A DNA stretch of 64,000 nt from assembly GCA_964479535.1 (NCBI GenBank), contig CAYZMM010000001.1, forward strand, positions 372,001 through 436,000, read 5' to 3'. The notes under the pieces were generated by a model, which saw nothing but the letters and a program-made list of their open reading frames with translations, searched no databases and was not told where the DNA came from. This stretch comes from S015-6 sp964479535. GTDB taxonomy: Bacteria; Desulfobacterota; DSWW01. Numbering within the stretch: the stretch's first letter is position 1; the number at the start of each line of letters is the position of its first letter. A program made the translations under genes and the position numbers. Of this stretch, positions 27,581 to 36,624 are shown in pieces.

Positions 27581-29016
27581 GCGGCATCCCGCCCGGATGC
27601 ATCGATGAAGATGCTTCTCAGAAGCTGCCTGTCTTCCTTCTTCCGCGTCGCGATCAACAGCAGCGACGTTCCGTACAGCGACCAGAAGAGAAGTTGACTC
27701 GCCCAGGAGGCGCCCGGAAGCAGGACCGAACAGATCACCAGGCTCCCCACGCCGGGCAGGACGGCCACCAGCAGAGACTGCATGTGCACGAACCCGATGG
27801 CGGCCAGGGAGGGGTAGCTGCTCATCCCGATCACGCAGACAGCGTAACTGACCACGGTTGCCAGCCCTGCCCCCACCGTGCCGTAAGCAGGAATCCACAA
27901 CAGGTTGAGACAGACGTTCACCGCCGCGGCGACCCAGCCAACGGGGATGAGGCTCTTCTGGCGGCCCATGACGATGAAGAGGCATCCCTGCAGCAGGCCG
28001 GTGAAGAGCAGAGGGAGAGAGGCCGCCAGCACCCTCAGGGAATCCACGGCCGGAGCGAATCCTCCGCCGAAGAGGATGCGAATGCCCGGTTCGGCTGCGA
28101 AGAAGAGAAAGAAGAAGAGTGCCCCGCCGAGGAGGGCGAGGTATTTGAAGGCCAGTCGCCAGGTCCGCTCGAAGGAGGCCGGATCCTGCGCATGATACCG
28201 GGACAGGAGCGGGAAGAGGGAGCTCAAGGCGGCAACGGCAAGGATCAGGAATGCCTCGCACAATCGTGCGGCCGCAGAGTAATACCCCAGCTCCGTGTCA
28301 CCCAGCAGGCTTTCCAGCATGACCTGATCGATGCGTTGCATGAGCAGCATCGGGATCAGCACCAGGGTCAGGGGCCAGACCTCCCTGAGGATCCACTTCC
28401 AGAGGCGGGGCTGGATCCGCAGCCGGGGTCGAAAGTAGCGCTGGGCGTAGAGGACCTTCCAGAAGGCCTCCACGACTCCGCCGAGGACGATGGCCGCGAA
28501 GACCAGGGCGAGCCCCTCGCCGGCCCAGATCAGTAACGCCACCGCCACCAGCACGAGCATTCGGGAGCCCCCCTCCACGAGGGAGGGCAGATGAAGATTC
28601 AGGGTTGAGAAGAAGGCGGAGGAGTAGCACGTCAGGGGGGCCAGAAAGAACCCTGCTCCTGCGATCGCTATGTAGAGGACCTTTTCCGCCCCATACCCAG
28701 CCAGGCTTGCCGTGGAGACCGTGGCCCCGTAAACGACGAAGGCAAGGAGCGTCTTCAATGCAACCCCGTTCCCGACCAGGCTTTCCGAACCTTTCAGGTC
28801 CCGGGACGCCTCCCGAATGAGGATCACGTCCACCCCCAGATCGGTCAGAACGCCGAAGAGGGCCAGGTATGCCGTGACAAAGGCGAATTTTCCGAGCCCC
28901 TCGGCCCCGAGGGCCCTCGCCAGAAGCAGGACCATCACGAAGGAGCAGGCCTTGCCCAGGCCCCGGGAACCGGTGATCCAGAAGAAGTTGGCTGTGATCC
29001 GGCGAGAGAGATTCAT
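27574..29016 (-). CDS. Polysaccharide/oligosaccharide flippase (Wzx/MVF-type)
   Basis: This inner-membrane protein of 480 aa has about 12-14 hydrophobic helices and starts with the family-typical FFWITGSRGLGKACSFVMVLLLARALGAEGLGKFAF. Typical proteins move lipid-linked oligosaccharides across the membrane. Its start overlaps the methyltransferase stop by 4 nt (ATGA), and the methyltransferase, acyltransferase and O-antigen ligase genes precede it, so it belongs to an envelope glycan operon running 33.8 to 27.6 kb. The transported lipid is unknown. Confidence 0.88.
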   Translation of the reverse strand: MNLSRRITANFFWITGSRGLGKACSFVMVLLLARALGAEGLGKFAFVTAYLALFGVLTDLGVDVILIREASRDLKGSESLVGNGVALKTLLAFVVYGATVSTASLAGYGAEKVLYIAIAGAGFFLAPLTCYSSAFFSTLNLHLPSLVEGGSRMLVLVAVALLIWAGEGLALVFAAIVLGGVVEAFWKVLYAQRYFRPRLRIQPRLWKWILREVWPLTLVLIPMLLMQRIDQVMLESLLGDTELGYYSAAARLCEAFLILAVAALSSLFPLLSRYHAQDPASFERTWRLAFKYLALLGGALFFFLFFAAEPGIRILFGGGFAPAVDSLRVLAASLPLLFTGLLQGCLFIVMGRQKSLIPVGWVAAAVNVCLNLLWIPAYGTVGAGLATVVSYAVCVIGMSSYPSLAAIGFVHMQSLLVAVLPGVGSLVICSVLLPGASWASQLLFWSLYGTSLLLIATRKKEDRQLLRSIFIDASGRDAAH

Positions 29017-29813
29017 GTCACAGAGGCGAAGACCACGACCCGGTCGAGATTCGCGTATTGCTCATGGGCACGCCGGGGGGGGATGCTCAGATAGAGGCGG
29101 TGGAACCCGACCGCATAAAGAAGCCGATACAGGGCGTCCAGGGTCGGCACCAGCACGACCGACCGGTCTCCCTCCACGTGGCCTTCGTCCGCGGGCATCA
29201 CGGCCATGGCCGGTCCCTCCCGTACGCCCGGGCTGCTCCCCCAGAGACAGGACAGCGGAGCCGCGGACCGCGCCACCTGTGTCTCCAGGACACAGAGCTC
29301 TCCGGTCACGGATCGGAGGGTACGGAGCGCCTCGAGAGGGTTGTCCAGATGGTAAAGAACCCCGAGAAAGAGGGTCAGATCGAACAGCCCGTCCTCTTCC
29401 GGGTCGACCTCGTACAGGTTGCGCTTCTCGAATCGAATGTTCTGAAGGCCGCTGATCTCTGCGATGGCGGCGGCCTTTTCCAGGTGCTCATCACGGATGT
29501 CGATGCCGCAGACTTCCCGGGCGCCCCGCAGGGCGACCTGCACGGCGAACCATCCCTGATGGCTCGCGACATCGAGACATCGAAGGCCCGGCCAGCGGCC
29601 CCCGAACCGGCCGTCCAGAAAGGGAAGAATCATCTCGGCCCGCGTTTCGTGAATCTCCTTTACGACCGGATCCGTCTGCGTGGACACGCCGTCCTGAAAA
29701 TCGAAGGCATAGAACCAGTCCGTCCACCTGGCCAGCAGGGTCCGCAGGCGGCGCTTCGGGTATGCGCTCGGCAAAGGAAGGATGCAGTTGCCCATGGTCT
29801 CCGGTGCTGGCAT
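29013..29813 (-). CDS. SAM-dependent methyltransferase
   Basis: This class I methyltransferase is about 266 aa. The SAM-binding motif I is LRCLDVASHQGWFAVQVA, followed by VCGIDIRDEHLEKA (motif post I) and FDLTLFLGVLYHLDNPLEAL (motifs II/III). I start at the ATG at 29813 (MPAPETMGN) behind an AGGATGATGGAG stretch. A longer frame to 30029 would overlap the acyltransferase gene by 119 nt. It is coupled to the flippase gene by an ATGA overlap. The target is probably a sugar or lipid of the same pathway (inference). Confidence 0.82.
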   Translation of the reverse strand: MPAPETMGNCILPLPSAYPKRRLRTLLARWTDWFYAFDFQDGVSTQTDPVVKEIHETRAEMILPFLDGRFGGRWPGLRCLDVASHQGWFAVQVALRGAREVCGIDIRDEHLEKAAAIAEISGLQNIRFEKRNLYEVDPEEDGLFDLTLFLGVLYHLDNPLEALRTLRSVTGELCVLETQVARSAAPLSCLWGSSPGVREGPAMAVMPADEGHVEGDRSVVLVPTLDALYRLLYAVGFHRLYLSIPPRRAHEQYANLDRVVVFASVT

Positions 29814-29910
29814 CTCTCCATCATCCTCGACGGAGCTTCGTGAGTCCACGGTTGAAGAAAAAGCAGGCTCTTGCGGAGCTTCAAAAGGATAGGAGAGACC
29901 CGCAGGGTTG

Positions 29911-30990
29911 TCAATCTTCGTCGCCCAGTCCGACGGGTTCTTCCCGGAAAGGGGCCGCTCCGAAGCCGCCCAGGTCGGTCCAGAGCCACCACTGTTCCGG
30001 GTGTGCAAGAATGTGTCCCTCCAGGACACCGAACAGATAACCCATCTCCTCCTCCACCTTTGCCCCCCCGGGACTCCCTTGACGCGTCTCCACCATCGGA
30101 GGGTGGATCTTGATCCGGCACAGCCTCCCCTCCTGGTGGGTCACATAGGGAAGACAGACGGCACCGAGCCGCTCGGCCAGACGAACCAGACGGGAAGAAA
30201 ACACGCATTCTCTCCCGAGAAACGGCAGGTGAACGGCCTGTTTCTCTCCCCGGGTCAGCGGGACATCCAGGGTCGCGCAAACGATCTCCCCCCTCTTCAG
30301 GGCCCTGGGAACCTCCAGGAGGGATCCGCCCACGTACTGCATGTGCACGTTCGGTTCCTGCTCCAGCCTTTCGAGGAGTCTGCGGTAGAGAACCGAACCC
30401 ACTCGGTCCTCCCAGATGCCCTGCCGGGCATCCTCGGGCCGCATGGTGATGACATGCAGCCGATAGCCCCTGCGTGCGGAGGCGAAGATGGCACGGTAGA
30501 AAGGCCCTGCGTGACATCCAAGGAGCATCACCCCCTTGCCTTCCGCCTGAGCCGCATCCACGCGGGAAAGCCCTTCGAATCGGACCGCACGGTCCACCCT
30601 CTCCGGGGAACATGCCAGGAGGAGCTGCGTTTCGAAGCGGATGGACGACAGGAACGCTGCGTGCTTTCGGGCGAGGAGCCGCGTCCTCTCCGGGGCCGCT
30701 CCCTGCCGCGTCGCCTGTGCCAGGTGGTCCAGGATGAGCCTCTTGCGTGAAGGCCTGAAGAACAGCCACGGAATCCGGACGCTGAAGATCTTCCACGCAA
30801 GGGGAAGCGGCAGGGAGAGGACGGGGGGGTAGACGAAGAAGACCTCCACGTGCTTCAGGGCCCACCCGACCCGCTTCAGCAGAGGCTCGGTTCTGCAGTA
30901 GAGGAGCTTGGCCCAATGTCGGAGCCGTTTCTTCACGGGCAGTTCAGCTTCCCATAGCGCGTGCCGTTTCGACCGGAGGACGCGTCCCAT
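29911..30990 (-). CDS. LpxL/HtrB-like lysophospholipid acyltransferase, catalytic acid missing
   Basis: This 359-aa protein of the lipid A late-acyltransferase family has one N-terminal hydrophobic segment (about 48-78). The family catalytic H(X4)D/E motif lies in GVMLLGCHAGPFYRAIF: His 160 is present, but the fifth residue after it is Tyr, not Asp or Glu. Other family stretches are visible (GEIVCATLDVPLTRGEKQAVHLPFLGRE, EQWWLWTDLGGF). It may have altered chemistry or use another acid. The gene starts one base after the O-antigen ligase stop, inside the glycan operon, so it may acylate a glycolipid. Confidence 0.82.
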   Translation of the reverse strand: MGRVLRSKRHALWEAELPVKKRLRHWAKLLYCRTEPLLKRVGWALKHVEVFFVYPPVLSLPLPLAWKIFSVRIPWLFFRPSRKRLILDHLAQATRQGAAPERTRLLARKHAAFLSSIRFETQLLLACSPERVDRAVRFEGLSRVDAAQAEGKGVMLLGCHAGPFYRAIFASARRGYRLHVITMRPEDARQGIWEDRVGSVLYRRLLERLEQEPNVHMQYVGGSLLEVPRALKRGEIVCATLDVPLTRGEKQAVHLPFLGRECVFSSRLVRLAERLGAVCLPYVTHQEGRLCRIKIHPPMVETRQGSPGGAKVEEEMGYLFGVLEGHILAHPEQWWLWTDLGGFGAAPFREEPVGLGDED

Positions 30991-32886
30991 CTACCTCAGG
31001 GCATGAATCACCACTCCCAGGGCCACACAGAAAAGTGCGACCCGCTCCCTCCTGACCCCGCCATAGCCGAATCGAAGGAGGGTGTAGGCACCGAAGACCA
31101 ACGTCAGAAGGGGCACGAGCACGAGCAGGGGCGGTGCCAGTACCCCCCGCTCTCCCGTGGCCCGGGCCAGAAGCAGGCCGGTGCCCCACGCCGAGGCACC
31201 CCAAAGGGCCAGCGAGGCAAACACGCAGAGATCAAAGAAGGCCCACGCACCTCTCCTCCTGGCGATCCACAGCAGAAGCCCGCCAAGAACCGCCAGTGTC
31301 CCGGCCATCGTTGCGAAGGTCAACGACGGCATCCCCTCCGCCAGGAAGAAGGCCTCCGCTGACTGCCAGGCATGCTGCGTGAACGTATAGACCGCATAGA
31401 CGGTGAGGCAGGCGACGGCCTGGAGCGTCCTCGTCCTCTCCGGTTCATCTTCCGACAGGGGTCTGGCAACGAGCCGGAGGAGGGCACATCCGAGGGACGC
31501 CTCGAGGACTCTCATCGCCAGGGTCCGCTCGGTTACGGGCACGAGGAAGGAGACCAGGACGATGCCGCTCAGCAGAAACGTGAGCCCCAGAGACCCGGCC
31601 CGCGTGAGAGACCTTCCCGATCGATGCGCCGGCCCTTTCCGACCATCGTCGGCCGTGGCGCCGGGCTCTCGTTGGATTCGAATGGAGACCATCAGTCCGA
31701 GGAGCATGTAGACGAGCATCAGGACCTCGGAATCCCCCCAGCAATACTCGGTCAAGCCGCAGACGAGGAAACCCGAGAGACCTGCAAGGACCCCGGCTGC
31801 AATCCCCCGGTCCCATGGATCCCTGCAAAACCTGAAACGCCGCAGACAGGCCCGGAACGCGGCTGCGAGGATATAGATCAGTCCCGTGAGACCGAACAGG
31901 CCTCTGGTGACCCCGATCTGTATGTACTGGTTGTGCAGATGCCACTGATTCGGCTCCAGGGCCATGGGGTGGCGGAAGGCAGGGTAGACGCTCTCCATCG
32001 CATGGAGGCCGATCCCGGTGAGGAGATGGTGCGCCGAGATCCGGAGCCCGGACCACCACATATAGAGCCGCCGGGTGTTGGAGGCCATGGGACCGTCCGT
32101 TTCCTGTGCATTCACCTGGAATTGAAAAAGGATGTTGTGGACCGGGTCCCAGGACTTCAGGGTGAAGACGACGGCCCCGGCGATCAAGACGGCGACGCAC
32201 AAGCCGACGAGCGTTCTTCTCCCTCGCAACCCGAGGAGTGCCAGGGCGCCCGCCACGAATCCGAGCACGGACCCCTTCGAGCCGCTCGCCACGATCCCGA
32301 TCATCAGCAGCATCGACACCCCCACCCCTGCCAACCGCAGCGGTACGGACAGATTCCCGAAGAGGACGAGCCCTCCGACCAGGCACGTCGTCAGAACCAG
32401 GTACTCACCAAAGGTCAGGTGCAGACCGAAGAAACTGCCCGCCTTTCCGGAGGCGGGATCGTAGTGGCCCGTGTAGTCCCAGCCGGTCGTGTGTTGGAGG
32501 ATACCGAAAAGGGCGGCCACGATCGTCGCACCCACGAGACAGAAGACCAGCCTCTTTCGCTCCTCCCCGCCTTCGATGTTCCAGCAGAACAGGAAGTGAA
32601 TCACCATGAGCCCCAGGGACCGGAACTCCACGACGCTTGCCCGGAGATCGAGCGAAGCCCACACGCTGAGAAAGGAAGCGAGGAGGAAGATCCCGAATCC
32701 CGCGTTCAATTCGGTCTTCGGAAACAGATCCCGCGGTCGGGGTCGTTCCTGGTATGCCCTGTAGCCCCAGAGAAGCAGCGTGATGACCCAGGCTGCATTG
32801 GTGGCGGCGATGGAGATGGGGGAGACGAGAGCGAAGATGACCAGCCCGAAGAACGGACCCCTTCGGTCCGCCAAGAGCGCTTTCAT
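30991..32886 (-). CDS. O-antigen ligase / polymerase family membrane protein
   Basis: This 631-aa protein has some 14 hydrophobic segments. It contains the Wzy_C/O-antigen ligase region with a large periplasmic loop (about 225-300) holding RRLYMWWSGLRISAHHLLTGIGLHA and NQWHLHNQYIQIGVTRGLFG, where the HNQYIQ-type motif is typical of WaaL-like ligases and polymerases. The C-terminal third adds more helices than the usual 400-450 aa family. Its ATG at 32886 overlaps the methyltransferase stop by 4 nt. It should join or polymerise glycans in the periplasm. Confidence 0.88.
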   Translation of the reverse strand: MKALLADRRGPFFGLVIFALVSPISIAATNAAWVITLLLWGYRAYQERPRPRDLFPKTELNAGFGIFLLASFLSVWASLDLRASVVEFRSLGLMVIHFLFCWNIEGGEERKRLVFCLVGATIVAALFGILQHTTGWDYTGHYDPASGKAGSFFGLHLTFGEYLVLTTCLVGGLVLFGNLSVPLRLAGVGVSMLLMIGIVASGSKGSVLGFVAGALALLGLRGRRTLVGLCVAVLIAGAVVFTLKSWDPVHNILFQFQVNAQETDGPMASNTRRLYMWWSGLRISAHHLLTGIGLHAMESVYPAFRHPMALEPNQWHLHNQYIQIGVTRGLFGLTGLIYILAAAFRACLRRFRFCRDPWDRGIAAGVLAGLSGFLVCGLTEYCWGDSEVLMLVYMLLGLMVSIRIQREPGATADDGRKGPAHRSGRSLTRAGSLGLTFLLSGIVLVSFLVPVTERTLAMRVLEASLGCALLRLVARPLSEDEPERTRTLQAVACLTVYAVYTFTQHAWQSAEAFFLAEGMPSLTFATMAGTLAVLGGLLLWIARRRGAWAFFDLCVFASLALWGASAWGTGLLLARATGERGVLAPPLLVLVPLLTLVFGAYTLLRFGYGGVRRERVALFCVALGVVIHALR

Positions 32887-33767
32887 GATTTCCCGGTCCC
32901 GAGCAGCGAGAGGCGGTGACTGCGTGGCGTCATCATAGCGCGGGGTCTTCCCTTTTTCCAGCCGCGGGCATCACTTCGATCGTGGGCCACGGCAACGAGA
33001 TACCAGGGTCGGTCTTTCCCGCTCTTCCACCGGGGATAGACCCGGTAGGGATTCACCCATGAAGCGAGCAACCGATCCCGGGTCAGCGCGGCCCTCACCG
33101 GGGACCTCCGGTCGCCTTCGTCGAGCCGGCGGACGATGTGCGGGCAGAGGAGGGAACGGACCCACTCTCGCACACGCCACCCTCCACGCAATCGTATCCA
33201 CCATGCATCGGTTGCGGCAAGCGTCCTCGGGCTCCACCACGGAGCCGTCTTCGGAATCTGCGCGTATCGTCTCGTGCGACGGAATCGCGACGCGAGCAGA
33301 TACAGGATCTCCGGTTCGTCCATCTCCGACAGATGAAAGGGGTTCCGGTGAGGGGACTCGCCGTGCACCTTCCGGTTCGGGGTGGACAGGATGAGGACGC
33401 CCCGCGGTGCCAGGACCCGCACGCACTCGTCCAGGAAGAGCGCCGGCCTCTCGATGTGCTCGATCGTTTCAAAGCTGACGACCACATCCACGGACCGGTC
33501 GGCAAGCGGGATGGCCTGGGCGTCGCCGGCACAGAAGAGCTGCCCGTACTTCCTTCGGGCACCCGCACAGGTCGTGCAGGACAAATCGATCCCCACCACG
33601 CTCCTCGCCCCCGCCTCTCTCAGGGCGTCCGTACCGTACCCTTCCCCGCAGGCGATGTCCAGTACACGTTTGTCCCGCACGTAGGCGCTTGCGAACCCGT
33701 ACCTGTAGGCATGTTCCCAGAACGACGCGGTGTCCGCTGTCGCCGGATCCATCCGCTCTTCTGCCAT
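32883..33767 (-). CDS. SAM-dependent methyltransferase, first gene of the envelope glycan operon
   Basis: This class I methyltransferase is 294 aa. Motif I is KRVLDIACGEGYGTDALREAGA, followed by VVGIDLSCTTC, then SVDVVVSFETIEHIERPALFL and APRGVLILSTPN, typical of UbiE/sugar O-methyltransferases. The ATG at 33767 has GGAGGG 6 nt upstream. An ATG at 33791 and a much longer frame to 34184 are possible, but the latter would run across the divergent radical SAM gene. A TTGACA hexamer sits about 60 nt upstream without a convincing -10. It is the first gene of a five-gene run on the minus strand. Confidence 0.82.
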   Translation of the reverse strand: MAEERMDPATADTASFWEHAYRYGFASAYVRDKRVLDIACGEGYGTDALREAGARSVVGIDLSCTTCAGARRKYGQLFCAGDAQAIPLADRSVDVVVSFETIEHIERPALFLDECVRVLAPRGVLILSTPNRKVHGESPHRNPFHLSEMDEPEILYLLASRFRRTRRYAQIPKTAPWWSPRTLAATDAWWIRLRGGWRVREWVRSLLCPHIVRRLDEGDRRSPVRAALTRDRLLASWVNPYRVYPRWKSGKDRPWYLVAVAHDRSDARGWKKGRPRAMMTPRSHRLSLLGTGKS

Positions 33768-33864
33768 CGGATCCCGGCCCTCCACGGTCATGATGGCATC
33801 GCTTTCTTTCACGTATGAACAGGGCTTGTCAAGGCCGGCTCCTATCGACACTCCGGAAGGCCCC

Positions 33865-35049
33865 GTGCTATGGTCAGGAACGTCGATCGACACGCCCGCC
33901 CTTGTTGAACCCGAGGACGCGCCCGTGACATCCCGAAGGGAACCCTTCGAGTGCATCTTCCTCGAACTCACCAACCGCTGCAACTTCCGCTGCCTCTTCT
34001 GCCCCGACGCCCGCATGCGCCGTCCAAGGGGGCAGATGGACCCCGCCCTGGCCCGGCGTCTTCTCGATGAAATCGCCGAGAAGAAACTGGCTCGATGGGT
34101 CAATCTCTCGCTGATGGGGGAGCCCCTCCTCCACCCGCAGCTCATCGAGATCGCCGCGCACGGGGCCGGTCTGGGCATCCCCATTCATCTGATCACGAAC
34201 GTGAGCCTGCTCAACGCGGAAAACGTACGCAGGCTGCTCGATCTTCCGATCGCCCATCTCGCGCTGAGCCTTCAGACCCCTTCCGCCGAGAGTTTCCGGC
34301 TCAAGAACGCTCCCGAACGAACCACGCTCGAACAGAGCCTGCAGGCCGTCGACCTGGCGGTCCGAACCAAGCTCGAATCCGGATCCCCCACCGACATTTC
34401 GATCCACCTTCTCACGACCCGCCTCGAGAGGCCGAACGGATATGCCCTTCTCGAGAGGACGGGGGAGCGGCTCCGTATCGCCCGGAGGTTCCGGGAGCGG
34501 GCCCGCTCCTGGACGCGGGATGCTTCCCTCCTCCTACCGACGCCCCCGCCCGTTCTGGACCGCCTCCGCTTCTGGATCGGACTGGATGGATACGTGCCCC
34601 TGCTGCCCGGCGTGTCCGTCTGCTTCAAGCGAGCCACCCTGTGGGCCAACACCCTCCTGGTGGAGGGCGCGGAGGTGGAGGCACGGGAGCAGGGAACCTG
34701 CCAACTCGCCCTCGACACCCTCGGCATCTTCTGGGACGGCAGCCTCACCCTCTGCTGCCTCGATTTCGACGGGGCCCTCACCTTCGGGAATGCCTGGGAC
34801 CGTCCCCTCGGCGAGCTCCTTCGATCCGGTAGCTACCAGGACCTTCGCAAGCCCTTCGCCCGGGGGAGGCTCGCGCATCCTTTCTGTCAGAGGTGCCGAG
34901 GCGTGGTCCGGGGCCCTTCGGCCCGTCACCTGGTTCCCGGCTCCATCCCCGCGTTGATCGGCGAAGGGTTGAAGTACCTGGCCCGTTTTCAACTCAGGAG
35001 GACCCTTCAGCGGATTCCGCAGGAAGTGTCCAGATACCTACGAACGTGA
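33865..35049 (+). CDS. Radical SAM / SPASM-like protein
   Basis: The product is about 394 aa with an N-terminal radical SAM domain: IFLELTNRCNFRCLFCPDARM (CxxxCxxC), SLMGEPLLHPQLIEIA and HLITNVSLLNAENV. The C terminus has extra cysteines (GTCQLALDTLG, LTLCCLDFDG, FCQRCRG), as in SPASM auxiliary-cluster proteins, ending with a basic region. I chose GTG at 33865 with GGAAGG 4 nt upstream; frames opening at 33730 would overlap the divergent methyltransferase gene. The substrate is unknown; context suggests modification of an envelope lipid, glycan or peptide. Confidence 0.82.
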   Translation: MLWSGTSIDTPALVEPEDAPVTSRREPFECIFLELTNRCNFRCLFCPDARMRRPRGQMDPALARRLLDEIAEKKLARWVNLSLMGEPLLHPQLIEIAAHGAGLGIPIHLITNVSLLNAENVRRLLDLPIAHLALSLQTPSAESFRLKNAPERTTLEQSLQAVDLAVRTKLESGSPTDISIHLLTTRLERPNGYALLERTGERLRIARRFRERARSWTRDASLLLPTPPPVLDRLRFWIGLDGYVPLLPGVSVCFKRATLWANTLLVEGAEVEAREQGTCQLALDTLGIFWDGSLTLCCLDFDGALTFGNAWDRPLGELLRSGSYQDLRKPFARGRLAHPFCQRCRGVVRGPSARHLVPGSIPALIGEGLKYLARFQLRRTLQRIPQEVSRYLRT

Positions 35050-35080
35050 GGCCCTACCGAAACCGGCTGAATCCAAGAAA

Positions 35081-35103
35081 TTTGAATAAACCTTTGAATA
35101 AAC
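35081..35103. repeat. Short tandem AT-rich repeat
   Basis: TTTGAATAAAC occurs twice, separated by a single C, in an AT-rich intergenic stretch (about 35060-35185) in otherwise GC-rich DNA. Confidence 0.6.
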
Positions 35104-35157
35104 AATCAATTGAAAACGGTTGTTTACGATCGTACTATAAGGTTAATTATAGAGTTT

Positions 35158-35166
35158 TGATATAAT
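35158..35166 (+). promoter_or_regulatory. Extended -10 promoter (TGATATAAT) of the reductase-SDR-ligase genes
   Basis: TG-A-TATAAT at 35158-35166 is a perfect extended -10 element; no matching -35 was seen. The predicted start is near 35173, giving a leader of about 115 nt to the GTG at 35288. Confidence 0.6.
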
Positions 35167-35287
35167 AAATTGTAATTCCTTTCACCTCCCGAACGGCTCT
35201 GCCTTGTCAGGGAGGATCGATCGGCGTATCCTTGTCCAGCCGCGAAGAGCAACGGGAAACGAATCGCTCCGGTCGAGGTCTTTCTGC

Positions 35288-36586
35288 GTGGCAGCCCCCA
35301 GGACGAAAGCATCAAGAGGCAAGTCAGGACCTTCCAATAGAGCCAGGGCCGATCTGGATGTCCTGATCGTCGGGGGTGGTCCGGCCGGCTGTGCCGCCGG
35401 AATCCTCCTCGCCAGGGAAGGCATTCGGACGACCCTTCTGGAGCGGGAGCCACGGGGGCACCACAAGATCTGCGGAGACCTCCTCGGCGTCCGATCGCTC
35501 CGGATCCTGGAGACCCTGGACATCGGGTGGGCATCCATGGTGCGAGATGGGTGGCCCATCGAAGGCATCCAGGTCCTGGACGAGAAGGGCCTGAAGAGTG
35601 TCGCCTACCTGTCGGACAAATCAGCCCCCGATCCGGTGGGAGTGACCCTGAAGAGAGATCGACTGGATCGGTTTCTGCAGGAGAAGGCGATCGAGGCGGG
35701 CTGCGAAATCCTCTACGGCGTCCGGTTTCAGGAATTCGTGGCCCGGGAGGGGGATGCGGTCCTTTGCAGGGCCTCGAAAGGCGAAGAGGATCTGCTCTTT
35801 CGAGCCAGGCTCGTGTTCGGCGCGGACGGCGCCTCGTCCACCACGGCCCGGGCCGCCGGTTTGTTCCGCCGAACCAACGAGGGGATGCTTCTCGCCGTCC
35901 GCGGCTACTACCGCGGCATCGACCGACTCCGCAATACGATCGAGCTCTACCCTCTGTCCAGCCTCCAGCCCGGATACGCCTGGGTCATCCCCTTGAACAG
36001 GGAAAGCGCCAACGTGGGGCTCGGTCTACGTGCCGACGTGTGCCGTCGCGACGGTGTGCGGCTCCGAAGGGAGCTTCGTCGCTTCATCGCCGAACACCCT
36101 GTCCTTTCCAAGAGAATGCGGCACGCGTCGCAGGAAGCAGATTTCAATGGCTGGCCCTTGCCGGCCTACGGGTCCGTGCCCAGTGTGTCGGGAGAGCGCG
36201 TCCTGCTTCTCGGGGATGCTGCCGGCTTCGTGGACCCCATCTCAGGGGAAGGCATCTTCAGCGCCATGCAGAGCGCCCGGCTTGCCGTAGAAACCGCGCG
36301 AGACGCCCTGCGGCAGGGCGTGTTCGGAGAACGTTTTCTTGCGCGCTATGACGAACGATGCAGGCGCTGTTTCGGGCCGGACTTCGGTTCGGCCGCCTTC
36401 CTGACCGGGTTTCTCGCCCATCCGCCCTTGGGCAGGCCCCTTGCCATGTGGGGATTGAAGCAGGTGGAGAAGAACTGCCTGCTCGACCAGAGCTACGCCA
36501 GGATGGTCGCCGGCTTTTTCACCGGGACGTGCCCGCGAAAGCGGTTTCTGAAACCGAAGTGGCTGGTCAAGACCCTTCTGGGGTAG
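35288..36586 (+). CDS. Geranylgeranyl-reductase-family FAD-dependent oxidoreductase
   Basis: This flavoprotein is about 432 aa. The N-terminal FAD-binding fold is LDVLIVGGGPAGCAAGILLAREG (GxGxxG) followed by an acidic strand end (LLERE). The second signature is VFGADGASSTTARAAG, and the third, near residue 310, is RVLLLGDAAGFVDPISGEGIFSAMQSA, characteristic of GGR/FixC-type enzymes. Members reduce isoprenoid chains or act as dehydrogenases. I use GTG at 35288 with GAGGT 8 nt upstream; a TTG at 35204 is less likely. The SDR and CoA-ligase genes follow at 38- and 35-nt gaps, so they probably form one operon. Confidence 0.85.
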   Translation: MAAPRTKASRGKSGPSNRARADLDVLIVGGGPAGCAAGILLAREGIRTTLLEREPRGHHKICGDLLGVRSLRILETLDIGWASMVRDGWPIEGIQVLDEKGLKSVAYLSDKSAPDPVGVTLKRDRLDRFLQEKAIEAGCEILYGVRFQEFVAREGDAVLCRASKGEEDLLFRARLVFGADGASSTTARAAGLFRRTNEGMLLAVRGYYRGIDRLRNTIELYPLSSLQPGYAWVIPLNRESANVGLGLRADVCRRDGVRLRRELRRFIAEHPVLSKRMRHASQEADFNGWPLPAYGSVPSVSGERVLLLGDAAGFVDPISGEGIFSAMQSARLAVETARDALRQGVFGERFLARYDERCRRCFGPDFGSAAFLTGFLAHPPLGRPLAMWGLKQVEKNCLLDQSYARMVAGFFTGTCPRKRFLKPKWLVKTLLG

Positions 36587-36624
36587 CCGGCCTCCCTGAT
36601 TCCCAACAACCGGAGGTGGAACCG

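Noticed and set aside
33805..33833. Promoter for the methyltransferase at 33.8 kb based on a TTGACA hexamer
   Set aside because: No acceptable -10 at 16-18 nt spacing, so it was mentioned but not listed as a promoter.
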